Shown here piece by piece: positions 1 through 7,865 of a DNA stretch of 64,000 bases (the stretch's first letter is position 1; every line of letters begins with the position of its first letter). The stretch is taken from the NCBI GenBank assembly GCA_016208105.1, contig JACQYS010000022.1, positions 310,001 through 374,000 on the forward strand, read 5' to 3'. Position numbers and translations under genes: made by a program. The notes below the pieces were generated by a model that saw only the letters and a program-made list of their open reading frames with translations, did no database searches and was not told the origin of the DNA. Origin of the DNA: Desulfovibrio sp. Lineage in GTDB: Bacteria; Desulfobacterota; Desulfovibrionia; Desulfovibrionales; Desulfovibrionaceae.

Positions 1-2
1 CG

Positions 3-1631
3 GGCAAACTCATTTTCTGGGTGTTTTTCCCGCAGATCATGTTTCTGGCCGTGGCGGGCATAGCCCTGGGGCTTCTTGCCGGAGCTGGCGTGGGCTATTT
101 CGGCGCCCCGGCCCTGGCCCCAATATTGCCGGTAACCCCCAAGGCCGGGCTTTATCCCGGGGCGCTTGGCGTGGCCGGCCTGTTCGGACTGTTCACGGCC
201 GTGGCCTTCGCCCTGCCGCCGTTGTCCTCGCGCACCAGGGTGTCGCCCCTGACGCTCTTTCGGGGGTACGCCGCGCCCATGCGCTCCAGGGCGGGTCTGG
301 CTGCTGTGGCGATTTCCGCACTGATGGGTTTGTGCCTGGCCTGGCTGGTGCTTATGAGCGCCCCGGACTCCCGCCTGGGGTGGGGCTTTCTCGGCTCCGC
401 CGCAGCCTGCGCCGTGGCCTTCTGGCTCTTGGCCAAGGCCTTAAGCCTTGTGGCCCGCCTGCTGCCCGCCCCTCGCGACCCCAGGGCCGCTTTGGCCATC
501 CGTGGGCTGTACCGGCCCGGCAATCCCACCGGCCCGGTGGTGGCCTGCCTGGGGCTTGGCCTTACGGTGCTGGCCGCCGTGGCCCTGTCCGACGCCAATT
601 TCCAGCACGCCATGCGCGAGGAACTTCCGGCCCAGGCTCCGTCATTCTTCTTTTTGGATGTGCAGCCCTACCAGTTGGACGAATTCAAAAACATACTGGC
701 CTCTGTCGAGGGAGTGACGCGGGTGGAGACCGCCCCGTCGCTTCGCGGACGCATCGTGAAGGTGAAGGGGGTGCCCGCCGAGAACCTGAACGTGCCGGAA
801 AACGTGGCCTGGGCCGTACGCGGCGACAGGAGCCTGAGCTACTCCGGCCAGATGCCTTCCGGCACGGTTTTGACGGCGGGCACATGGTGGCCGACGGACT
901 ATTCCGGGCCGCCGCTCGTATCCCTGGACGCCGAGGTGGCCAAGGGGCTGGGGCTTGGCGTGGGCGACGTTCTATCCGTGAGCATCCTCGGGCGAGAGGT
1001 GGAACTGACCGTGGCCAGCCTGCGGCGCATCAACTGGCTCTCCCTGTCGCTCAACTACGCGCTTATTCTCTCCCCCGGTGTTCTCGAGAGCGACCCCATG
1101 AGCTACCTGGCCACGGCCTACGTGGATTCCTCAAAGCCCGACGCGGTCTCCCAGGTGTATGACCGGGTGAGCTCGCGTTTCGGCAACATAAGCATCCAGC
1201 GGGTGGACGAGGCCCTGGCCGACGTGGGCAAGCTGGCCGGGCAGATCGCCCTGGCGGTGCGGGCCTCGGCCGTGGTCACCCTTCTGGCCGGACTTCTGGT
1301 GCTGGCCCAGAGCCTGCGGGCGGCCATGGCCAGACGGGTGTACGAGACGGTTATCTACAAGGTCTGCGGGGCCACGCGCCTGGACGTGATGGCCATCATG
1401 CTCTGGGAGCACGGGCTGGCCGGGCTGGCCGCAGGGGTGGCGGCGCTGGTTCTGGGGGCCGGGTTGTCGTGGTTTTTCGTTACCCGCTACATGCAGGTGG
1501 AGTGGAGCTTCTTCGCCGGGCCGGTGCTTATTACGCTTGGGACCGCCATCGTGCTGACCCTGGTGATGTCGCTTTCCGGAGTGTGGCGGATATTGTCGGG
1601 CAAGGCCTGGCCGTATTTGCGAAACGAGTAG
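3..1631 (+). CDS. FtsX-like ABC transporter permease, 5'-truncated by window edge
   Basis: The frame is open to the left edge, so this is the C-terminal 540 or so residues of a larger permease. Several hydrophobic helices (roughly residues 5-60, 95-150 and 165-190 of the visible part) are followed by a soluble periplasmic domain (about 210-400). A final FtsX block of three or four helices (about 410-530) contains a short basic loop (RAAMARRVYETVIYKVCGA) typical of FtsX/YbbP coupling loops. YbbP-type permeases are about 800 residues with two FtsX units, so one unit is probably cut off. They work with an ATPase encoded upstream in lipid or lipoprotein export or cell-wall control; the substrate here is unknown. 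A TTG/GTG at position 21 is not convincing as a real start. Confidence 0.8.
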   Translation, partial: GKLIFWVFFPQIMFLAVAGIALGLLAGAGVGYFGAPALAPILPVTPKAGLYPGALGVAGLFGLFTAVAFALPPLSSRTRVSPLTLFRGYAAPMRSRAGLAAVAISALMGLCLAWLVLMSAPDSRLGWGFLGSAAACAVAFWLLAKALSLVARLLPAPRDPRAALAIRGLYRPGNPTGPVVACLGLGLTVLAAVALSDANFQHAMREELPAQAPSFFFLDVQPYQLDEFKNILASVEGVTRVETAPSLRGRIVKVKGVPAENLNVPENVAWAVRGDRSLSYSGQMPSGTVLTAGTWWPTDYSGPPLVSLDAEVAKGLGLGVGDVLSVSILGREVELTVASLRRINWLSLSLNYALILSPGVLESDPMSYLATAYVDSSKPDAVSQVYDRVSSRFGNISIQRVDEALADVGKLAGQIALAVRASAVVTLLAGLLVLAQSLRAAMARRVYETVIYKVCGATRLDVMAIMLWEHGLAGLAAGVAALVLGAGLSWFFVTRYMQVEWSFFAGPVLITLGTAIVLTLVMSLSGVWRILSGKAWPYLRNE

Positions 1632-1702
1632 GGCGACCCCCCAAGAAGCGTGAGTGCTGTAGCGGAACTTGATCGACCTTTCGTTTCGATTGATTCCAAC
1701 AA

Positions 1703-1748
1703 AATAGCGGGACCCACCGAATAGTCGGTGAACCCCGCTTGGTTTTGA
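1703..1748. terminator. Bidirectional intrinsic terminator
   Basis: An imperfect inverted repeat (AGCGGG-CACCGA pairing with TCGGTG-CCCGCT around a 4-nt loop) sits between two convergent genes. A T-rich tract (GGTTTTG) follows on the plus side, and the minus strand reads ATTTTG after the stem. It fits a shared terminator for the permease and the rdgC pair. Confidence 0.7.
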
Positions 1749-1760
1749 GTATGGTCCTGG

Positions 1761-2285
1761 CTATTGTTCGGCCAGCCAGCTCCTGAACGCCCGCAGTTCG
1801 TCGGTCCAGTTGGTGGAAAGCCGCACTTCCAAAAACTGTTTGTACAGCTCGTCCACGAATTCCATGCACTGCTCCACCAGGAGAATCTTCTCCAGAAACG
1901 GCGCGTCCGGGTCGTCGCCTTCTTCCAGGCGGGTTTCGATCTTGGGGGTCTTGAGGCCGGACAGGGTAAAATCGTCCGATCCCAAAAGCACCATCCAGGT
2001 GGCGCCGTCGCGCTCGAAACGCACCACGGCCTTGTCCACCAGCTTGCCGTTGCGAAGCCCCAGCTTGGCTTCGGTGAATTCGGCGTGGGGGCCGGTGACC
2101 ACGGCCTTCTCCACGTTGTCCCCGGAACCGCCGCGCACGGACATGCGTTGCTCCAGATAGACGTTGAATTCCCCGCCGCCGGGCATCTTGAAGAGCCAGC
2201 CGCTCTTTTCCGAGCGGAACCACAGCCAGGTCAGAAAATCCTGACCCAGAACCACGTCCTGCAATGCGGCCTTGATGAGGTCCAT
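1761..2285 (-). CDS. RdgC C-terminal-half-like protein
   Basis: This 174-residue protein is encoded 10 nt downstream of the RdgC N-terminal-like gene on the same strand, so the two are almost certainly cotranscribed. It opens with a segment containing FLTWLWFRSE. A central stretch (EAKLGLRNGKLVDKAVVRF then LLGSDDFTLSGLKTP) matches in order the C-terminal third of Escherichia coli RdgC as I remember it (E-GKVVTKLAL, then I-FVMCDDGSLKRLKF). An acidic stretch and a final helical segment follow, as in RdgC. I infer that it supplies the second half of a ring-forming RdgC DNA-binding protein, encoded separately. No catalytic motif is visible. If the alignment is wrong it is simply an uncharacterised partner of the upstream gene. 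Confidence 0.6.
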   Translation of the reverse strand: MDLIKAALQDVVLGQDFLTWLWFRSEKSGWLFKMPGGGEFNVYLEQRMSVRGGSGDNVEKAVVTGPHAEFTEAKLGLRNGKLVDKAVVRFERDGATWMVLLGSDDFTLSGLKTPKIETRLEEGDDPDAPFLEKILLVEQCMEFVDELYKQFLEVRLSTNWTDELRAFRSWLAEQ

Positions 2286-2295
2286 GATGCGCTCC

Positions 2296-2916
2296 TTATG
2301 GGGCCGCGAAGGCGCTGGGTTCGAGGTCGTCCAACAGGGCGTGGCGGGAAGCGTCCACGGTGCGCCTGGCCAGGAAATACGGAGTCAGCGGTTCCAGGTT
2401 CAGCCCGAAGCTGGCCACGAAGTGGTCCTCGAAGAGGTTTCGCACCTTGGAATTGGTGGTGGCCAGGTAGACCCGGTTGGTGCGCAGGTTCCACACGGCG
2501 TCGAACACCGCGGGTATGGGCAGGAACCTGGAGCGCAGTTTGAGCATCACCTGGTCCTTCAGTTCCTGCTTGCGGTCCTTGGTGATGAACGTCTTGCCCG
2601 CTTCCTTCATGGCTTCCTTCTCGGCCTTCACCGCCAGCAGGAAGTGCTTCTTGAACACGGCCGGGGGCACCCGGCGCGTGTCGAGCCTTAATGAAAAGGC
2701 CAGGTAGTGGGCCTTTTCCGGAGGGGCGGCGCGCCAGAAGCTGTCCAGCCAGTCATCCAGGCAGACCCAGCCGAAGCTGCGTTCGTCCGTCGTGTTGTCG
2801 ATGTCACGGAACGAATGCCTGGCCAGCCGTTCCGGCAGTTCCGCGGTCAGCTGCCCGGTGAGTTCTTCGAGCACCGCGTAGCGGGTGAAGCTGCCGCTTG
2901 AGGAGAGTATGCCCAC
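2296..2916 (-). CDS. rdgC: RdgC-like recombination-associated protein, N-terminal part
   Basis: The 206-residue product resembles the N-terminal and central part of RdgC: a lysine/glutamate-rich helix (KAEKEAMKEAG), then RKQELKDQVMLKLRSRFLP, then a beta-hairpin segment WNLRTNRVYLATTNSKV. E. coli RdgC has the same order ([33 protein letters not shown]). RdgC is a ring-shaped double-stranded DNA-binding protein that antagonises RecA loading. The full-length family protein is about 300 residues, so this copy is short and the next gene seems to carry the rest. The start is GTG at 2914-2916 with GGAGG five bases upstream. It is divergent from the small cysteine-rich gene. Confidence 0.75.
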   Translation of the reverse strand: MGILSSSGSFTRYAVLEELTGQLTAELPERLARHSFRDIDNTTDERSFGWVCLDDWLDSFWRAAPPEKAHYLAFSLRLDTRRVPPAVFKKHFLLAVKAEKEAMKEAGKTFITKDRKQELKDQVMLKLRSRFLPIPAVFDAVWNLRTNRVYLATTNSKVRNLFEDHFVASFGLNLEPLTPYFLARRTVDASRHALLDDLEPSAFAAP

Positions 2917-3038
2917 GGAAACCTCCGTAAAGTGATGGGTGCGCCAAGCAGAGCCGCAAAGCGCCCACGCGGCGAAACACCTATCCTCTTTTTTTCTGGC
3001 GCGCCAGCACCCTCAAGATGGTCCGGTTTATGCACAAT

Positions 3039-3057
3039 CCCTCCTGAAAACGGAGGG
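3039..3057 (+). promoter_or_regulatory. Hairpin masking the ribosome binding site of the small Cys-rich gene
   Basis: CCCTCC at 3039-3044 pairs perfectly with GGAGGG at 3052-3057 across a 7-nt loop. GGAGGG is the only good Shine-Dalgarno for the ATG at 3065 (7-nt spacing), so the leader can hide its own ribosome site. A 12-bp palindrome CTGGCGCGCCAG lies upstream at 2996-3007 in the divergent intergenic region. Confidence 0.5.
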
Positions 3058-3064
3058 TATGACC

Positions 3065-3271
3065 ATGGCACCACTGTGGACAGTCTCCACCAGCAAGGGC
3101 AACATCACTTTCGGCGCCAAGTCGCGCAAGATGGTCACTTCGCGCGGGTGCAACGAACCGTTCAAGGGCTCCTTCTGGTGCCCGGGCAGGAAATGGTTCT
3201 CCAAGGAACCCTGCCCCTTCACCTGCAAGGCCGAGTGTGACAACTACCGCCGCATGTGCGGAAACATCTGA
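3065..3271 (+). CDS. Small cysteine-rich hypothetical protein (68 aa)
   Basis: The start is the ATG at 3065, because it has correct spacing from GGAGGG; the ATG at 3059 is too close. The 68-residue, basic, soluble product has six cysteines in the second half with spacing C-x9-C-x10-C-x3-C-x3-C-x6-C, starting at RGC. This suggests a metal-binding (Zn or Fe-S) or disulfide-rich fold. There is no signal peptide, so it is probably cytosolic, where metal binding is more likely than disulfides. I do not recognise the family. It stands alone between the divergent rdgC pair and the phosphofructokinase gene. Confidence 0.6.
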   Translation: MAPLWTVSTSKGNITFGAKSRKMVTSRGCNEPFKGSFWCPGRKWFSKEPCPFTCKAECDNYRRMCGNI

Positions 3272-3305
3272 TTAAGCGCTAGGCGGGAGCGGGAAAACTA
3301 TGCCG

Positions 3306-3359
3306 CTACAAATTTGTAGGAAGCGATGTGCATTTTGCGACAATGCTACAAAAATGTAC
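3306..3359. promoter_or_regulatory. Pair of TACA-N4-TGTA operator-like palindromes upstream of pfk
   Basis: CTACAAATTTGTAG (3306-3319) is a perfect 14-bp palindrome. CTACAAAAATGTAC (3346-3359) is a near copy. Their centres are 40 bp apart, close to four helical turns, as expected for two dimers bound on one DNA face. They lie about 40-110 bp upstream of the predicted pfk promoter and could serve an activator or a repressor. The regulator is not identifiable from the window. Confidence 0.5.
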
Positions 3360-3395
3360 ATCGGCTGTGCCAGGTGATGATTTTCGCCCGAACCT

Positions 3396-3423
3396 TTGAT
3401 TTCGTGGCGCGATGGGCTATAGC
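3396..3423 (+). promoter_or_regulatory. Predicted sigma-70-type promoter of pfk
   Basis: TTGATT (3396-3401) and TATAGC (3418-3423) are separated by 16 bp. They lie 36 nt before the start codon of the phosphofructokinase gene and downstream of the twin palindromes. Confidence 0.45.
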
Positions 3424-3458
3424 GTTGGTCGAACAGGACCAAACGCACCGGAGGAGCC

Positions 3459-4793
3459 ATGCCCACTCGCGCCAGGAAAAAAGGACTCGACACCCGCATC
3501 AAGACGCTTGGGGCTGCCACCATCCCCTCGCCGCTCACCTATTGCCATTTCGTTCCTGACGACCAGCTCATTCCCATACGGGTCTCGGACGAGGATCTGG
3601 ACGAGGGCGACCAGGAAAACGACGTCCTGTTCGAACCGGCCGGGCCCCGCTCACGGATTTATTTCGACTCCTCCAAGGTGAAGGCGGCCATCGTCACCTG
3701 CGGCGGGCTGTGTCCGGGCATAAACGACGTGATCCGGGCCATCGTCATGGAGGCCCACCACAATTACAATATGGCGGCCACCCTGGGCATCCGCTTCGGC
3801 CTGCAGGGGTTCATACCCAAATACGGCCACGAGATAGTGGAGCTCACCCCCCAGAACGTGGCCAACATCCACGAGTTCGGGGGCACCATGCTCGGGTCCT
3901 CGCGCGGGCCGCAGCAGCCCGAGGAAATCGTGGACGCCCTGGAGCGCTCCAACATCGGGGTGCTGTTCGTCATCGGCGGCGACGGCACTCTGAAAGCCGC
4001 CCAGAAGATCCATGAGGAAGTGGCCAGGCGAGGTTCCAGGATATCGGTCATCGGTGTTCCCAAAACCATCGACAACGACGTCAACCTGGTCACCCAGTCC
4101 TTCGGCTTCGACACGGCCGTGGAAAAGGCCACCGAGGCCATCCGTTGCGCTCACACCGAGGCCCTGGCCGCCCTCAATGGCGTGGGTCTGGTGAAACTTA
4201 TGGGCCGCGAATCAGGTTTCATTGCGGCCCAGGCCACCCTGGCCCTCAAAGAGGTGAACTACGTGCTCGTGCCCGAGGACCAGTTCCAGCTTTTGGGCGA
4301 GAACGGCCTGCTGCCTTCCCTGGAGAAACGCCTCAAGGCCAGAAAACACGCCCTGATCGTGGTGGCCGAGGGGGCGGGCCAGCACCTGCTGCAGCAGTCC
4401 GGCCACACCGACGCATCGGGCAATCTGGTGCTGGGCGACATCGCCACGCTTCTTTCGCGCGAAATTACAGCCTATGCCAAAGAGCGCGGCATGCCGCTGA
4501 CGCTCAAATACATCGACCCCAGCTACATGATCCGCTCCGTGCCGGCCAACTCCAACGACCGCGTCTACTGCGGCTTTCTGGGGCAGTTCGCGGTGCACGC
4601 GGCCATGGCCGGAAAAACCGGGATGGTGGTGAGCAAGGTATACGGCCGGTTCGTGCACCTGCCCCTGGAACTGGTGACCAGAAAGCGCAAGAAGCTCGAC
4701 CTGGGGTCGGATTATTGGCGGGCGGTGCTGGAGTCCACCGGGCAGTTCGAGGTGTCGCCCATGCGGGGTCAGGGGGCCGCGCAGTGCATATGA
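3459..4793 (+). CDS. pfkA: ATP-dependent 6-phosphofructokinase
   Basis: The 444-residue product catalyses phosphorylation of fructose 6-phosphate in glycolysis. GGLCPGIND (82-90) is the nucleotide-binding start of the PFK fold. GGDGT (173-177) has glycine at the position that is Asp in pyrophosphate-dependent enzymes, indicating ATP use. PKTIDND (201-207) carries the catalytic Asp; its lysine is typical of the long plant-type/clade X branch. MGRESG follows. An N-terminal extension of about 75 residues precedes the core, as in this long branch (E. coli PfkA is 320 residues). The ATG has a strong GGAGGAG. The gene is monocistronic, with a neighbour converging 20 bp downstream. Confidence 0.9.
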   Translation: MPTRARKKGLDTRIKTLGAATIPSPLTYCHFVPDDQLIPIRVSDEDLDEGDQENDVLFEPAGPRSRIYFDSSKVKAAIVTCGGLCPGINDVIRAIVMEAHHNYNMAATLGIRFGLQGFIPKYGHEIVELTPQNVANIHEFGGTMLGSSRGPQQPEEIVDALERSNIGVLFVIGGDGTLKAAQKIHEEVARRGSRISVIGVPKTIDNDVNLVTQSFGFDTAVEKATEAIRCAHTEALAALNGVGLVKLMGRESGFIAAQATLALKEVNYVLVPEDQFQLLGENGLLPSLEKRLKARKHALIVVAEGAGQHLLQQSGHTDASGNLVLGDIATLLSREITAYAKERGMPLTLKYIDPSYMIRSVPANSNDRVYCGFLGQFAVHAAMAGKTGMVVSKVYGRFVHLPLELVTRKRKKLDLGSDYWRAVLESTGQFEVSPMRGQGAAQCI

Positions 4794-4812
4794 ATTAGGT
4801 AGGGCGCGAGGA

Positions 4813-6702
4813 TCACTTCTCGCCAAGGGCGATCAGGACTTCCTTCAAGGTGAGCGAGCCGAGATTGCCGCCGGGGTACTGGGCGGTGATCATGGAACAG
4901 GTCATTTCCACCCGCACGGTCAACCGTTTGAAAGGAGCGGTCCTTTCCAGGAACGTCCGGCGGTAAAAGTGCGGGTCGGGCCCGTGGCTTTCCATGGCCT
5001 GAACCCAGGGTTCGTCGTCGAAGCGGGCCATGACGCGAATCATATTTCCCTGGCCGGTATTGCTGTACCTGTAGGATATCTCGATCTTCCCGACCGGCTG
5101 CTGGGCAAGGGTGTCCACCGCGTATTCCACGAATCCGGGAACGCCATTTACCGACGGCTGGAGTTCCCCTCCCCAGAAGGGCGTCATGGTGAGCCCCTCA
5201 AGGGCGTGGCTTGCGCCTAATGCGTCCTTCGGGCCGGAGAAAGCGCGTTCCCAGGGCAGGGTGACGGCTTTCTGTACCGGGTCGCGCGGCAGGACCGCCT
5301 TGTAGAACGTGAGCATGTCCACCGTGCCCACGTCGACCAAACCCGGGAATTTATCCGCGAGTTCCTCTTTGGTTACTGCGAGATGCCCCAGGCGTTCGAA
5401 CCAGAGAAAATTGACGATGATGTCCTTGTCCTGGGGCGTAATCCGTACGTTTCGCAGAGGATTCGGCCCTGCCTGGCGTTCCAGGTACCAGTCCAGGGCG
5501 TTTTGCAAACCTTCTTCGGAAACAATGACCGGCTCGCCGTTTTTCACTATGGGCGGAATCATCCGGGCCACGACCTTGTATTTTATCCAATCGAGCCCGA
5601 AGAGCGTCTTGTCGGAATACAGCGAACCCGAGTGCGACAGCGTCGCCAGCCCGATAAGCACGGTCAATCCCAGTCCGGCCCAAACAGCGAGTCTGGGCCG
5701 ATCAAAGCCGCAGAACGTCTGGATGGCAATTCCAATTGCCAGAAGCAACAGGGGAAGGAGGAAGATGAAATATCGGGGTTCATGGGTCCATGCCAGTTTC
5801 CCGGCCATGACAACTGCCACAGGAATTACGGCAAAGGCCATTCCTGTCCAGAACGAGGCTTTGAAACGCCTGGCGCACTGCCAGGAACCAACTATCGCCA
5901 GAGCGATGAGCCCCCAACCCAGAGGACCCTTGAAGAACCAGGCCAGCTTCAGGGCGTTTTCGCCCACTCCGGCCAGGATGGTCAGGGGAGAAGCGATGCC
6001 CAGCCAATGCGTCTTGCCGAAGTTCTGTAGAAAAAAAGGAAGGATGGAGAGGAAGGACGCGCCGGTTCCAACCACGAACAGCCAGAAATCCTTGAGCTTT
6101 GGCCATGACCGTGCCAGCACGGCCAGGCCGAACGCCGGGGTTAAGACCACCATCATGTAATGGGTCCAGAATAGAAGCAGGTTCGCGGCAAGCACGCACA
6201 GAAGGGCTCTGCCGCCTCCGCGCTGCATCCAGCGGCCAAGCGCCCACAGCGAAACAAGAAAAAGAAACAGGAAAAGGCTGTAGGGCCTTACGATTCGCGA
6301 GAGCCAGATGGCGTAGGGATTAACGGCCAGAAGCCCGGCCGCCACGAGCCCGGCGGGAGAACCGAAAAGCTCTTTGCCCATCCGGTAAAGGACGTATATT
6401 GAAAGAGCGCCCGGCAGGGCGGACAAGAGCCTCAGCGCATGGTCCGACGCGTCCACGTTCATTACGAGCTTGGTCAGCAGGTAATACAGCGGCGGGTGCA
6501 CCTCCACGAAGCGGAGCCATTCCAGAATGGACGTTGCCGGAAAACGGCTGATGAGCGGCACGAGGATTTCGTCCCACCACATGGACGGGACGCCCAGGTC
6601 GTAGAAGCGCAAACCGGTTCCAATGGCCAGTATGGCACAAAGGACGACAGTATTGATGACGCTGCGAGTATCGCTGTTGTTGGCGGTAGTGGTCACGCTC
6701 AC
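4813..6702 (-). CDS. Membrane glycosyltransferase (PMT/ArnT-like, GT-C fold)
   Basis: A polytopic inner-membrane protein of about 629 residues with 10-12 hydrophobic segments over residues 15-420. After the first helix comes VPSMWWDEI, the acidic loop motif of PMT_2/ArnT-like enzymes, and shortly after it EVHPPLYYLLTK. These enzymes move a sugar from a polyprenyl-phosphate carrier onto lipid, protein or glycan on the periplasmic side. The last 120 or so residues form a soluble beta-rich module. The frame extends to 6996, but the extra N-terminus is low-quality Arg/Thr/Ser sequence, so I place the start at GTG 6702 (6696 is possible) just before the first helix. That makes its 5' end overlap the divergent lipoprotein gene. 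Confidence 0.8.
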   Translation of the reverse strand: MSVTTTANNSDTRSVINTVVLCAILAIGTGLRFYDLGVPSMWWDEILVPLISRFPATSILEWLRFVEVHPPLYYLLTKLVMNVDASDHALRLLSALPGALSIYVLYRMGKELFGSPAGLVAAGLLAVNPYAIWLSRIVRPYSLFLFLFLVSLWALGRWMQRGGGRALLCVLAANLLLFWTHYMMVVLTPAFGLAVLARSWPKLKDFWLFVVGTGASFLSILPFFLQNFGKTHWLGIASPLTILAGVGENALKLAWFFKGPLGWGLIALAIVGSWQCARRFKASFWTGMAFAVIPVAVVMAGKLAWTHEPRYFIFLLPLLLLAIGIAIQTFCGFDRPRLAVWAGLGLTVLIGLATLSHSGSLYSDKTLFGLDWIKYKVVARMIPPIVKNGEPVIVSEEGLQNALDWYLERQAGPNPLRNVRITPQDKDIIVNFLWFERLGHLAVTKEELADKFPGLVDVGTVDMLTFYKAVLPRDPVQKAVTLPWERAFSGPKDALGASHALEGLTMTPFWGGELQPSVNGVPGFVEYAVDTLAQQPVGKIEISYRYSNTGQGNMIRVMARFDDEPWVQAMESHGPDPHFYRRTFLERTAPFKRLTVRVEMTCSMITAQYPGGNLGSLTLKEVLIALGEK

Positions 6703-7168
6703 CTGTTGCTCGGGCAATCGGGCGGAGGCCCCGTCGGCTCTCCCGGTTGACCTTATGGTTGTGGACCCGCCAGCCGTTCCGGCCATCGGTTTCAGGCCGG
6801 TGGAAAGGGCTGCGGGCATGGATTTCAGATGGGTTCTCGGGCCAAGGGCCTCTGTTGTGCTGAACCTCGCGGCGCCAAAGCGCCTTGTTCTCTCCCTGAC
6901 CGCTTCCAACCCCCTCGAGGGCCAGACCGTTACAGTGCTTGTGAACGGGCGTGCGGTTGAGAAATTTGAGAATATCCCCACGGCCGCGCGCCTCACCGGC
7001 TTCAGGCGCTACGAAGTCCCCTTCGATGCGCCGCCTGGAACCGTGGAAATCGCCCTGGAATTCACCCGCTACAATCGCCGCTCAGCCGAGGACACCTTTG
7101 CCCCGGAGGACAAGGAACCCCTGGCCGTGACTATCTCCGGCCTGGAGATCACTCCTGCCAATCCTTGA
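6656..7168 (+). CDS. Putative lipoprotein with beta-sandwich domain
   Basis: The 170-residue product begins MTLRVSLLLAVVVTLTCCSG, a lipoprotein signal peptide with an LTCC lipobox-like end. The rest is beta-strand rich (VVLNLAAPKRLVLSLTAS, TVTVLVNGRAVEKF) and resembles a jelly-roll or carbohydrate-binding sandwich. No family is recognised. The chosen ATG (6656) has AAAGGACGA upstream. The first 47 bp run antisense to the start of the divergent glycosyltransferase gene, and the last 20 bp overlap the end of the shikimate kinase gene. A shared role with the glycosyltransferase in surface glycan assembly is a guess from position. Confidence 0.6.
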   Translation: MTLRVSLLLAVVVTLTCCSGNRAEAPSALPVDLMVVDPPAVPAIGFRPVERAAGMDFRWVLGPRASVVLNLAAPKRLVLSLTASNPLEGQTVTVLVNGRAVEKFENIPTAARLTGFRRYEVPFDAPPGTVEIALEFTRYNRRSAEDTFAPEDKEPLAVTISGLEITPANP

Positions 7169-7679
7169 GCTCCTGGGCCAGGCGTTCGGCCAGCTCTTCC
7201 AGGGGGCGGTCCGGCGCTACAAGATGGGCCACGGCCATGTAGTAGGGCTCGCGGTCGAGAACGGTCTTTCGCACCTCGTCTTCAAGCGACAGCTCGGTCA
7301 GGGCCGGACGCTGGTCGGGCTTTAATTCGGCCATGAGCCGCTCCACAACCTTTTCAGGGTCCGTCTGCAGATAGACCACCACGCCGCCCGAAAGCAATTC
7401 GCGATTACGCGCCTTGAGCACCGCGCCGCCGCCAGTGGCCACCACGTTGCCCGGGGTTTCGGCCACCGCTGCCAGCACGGCCGTCTCCAGCTCACGGAAG
7501 CTGTCCCAACCCTCGGTTTCGACCACGTCGGCGATGGTGCGGCCGGTGGTCTCCACGAACTCCTCATCCAGATCCATGAAGGGCCGCCCCAGAGCCTTGG
7601 CCAGCATCCTGCCGATGGTGGTCTTGCCGCAGGCCCTGGGACCCACCAGGTAGATGTTCTTTTCCGCTGATACCGCCAT
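7149..7679 (-). CDS. aroL: Shikimate kinase (AroL-like)
   Basis: A 176-residue cytosolic kinase that phosphorylates shikimate at the 3-hydroxyl in the pathway to chorismate. Near the N-terminus is the P-loop GPRACGKTT; the GPRxCGKTT form is that of E. coli AroL rather than AroK. DLDEEF carries the Mg/shikimate-binding Asp pair, FRELE an Arg of the substrate site, and ATGGGAV the shikimate-binding glycine-rich loop. DQRPAL lies in the adenine/lid region. The ATG at 7679 has GGAGGAA upstream; a longer frame to 7715 lacks support. No other aromatic-pathway gene is adjacent. Confidence 0.9.
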   Translation of the reverse strand: MAVSAEKNIYLVGPRACGKTTIGRMLAKALGRPFMDLDEEFVETTGRTIADVVETEGWDSFRELETAVLAAVAETPGNVVATGGGAVLKARNRELLSGGVVVYLQTDPEKVVERLMAELKPDQRPALTELSLEDEVRKTVLDREPYYMAVAHLVAPDRPLEELAERLAQELKDWQE

Positions 7680-7865
7680 GGTTCCTCCGGGAATATGAAA
7701 ACGCCCGCACCGCATACTGCTTCAAACGGCGCAGCCGGGCATTCGCAAGACGATTTGCTGGCGGGCGATGGCTCGCCAGGGTAACTGAAAAAAGAGCTGG
7801 TACCATCACTGGGCTTGCAAGCCAAGCCGGGTGGCGCTACAGCCCCCGGCCACGGAGGCGAGACA

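Noticed and set aside
3306-3359. CopY/BlaI/MecI-type operator
   Set aside because: Those regulators use TACA-N2-TGTA; both sites here have four bases between the half-sites.
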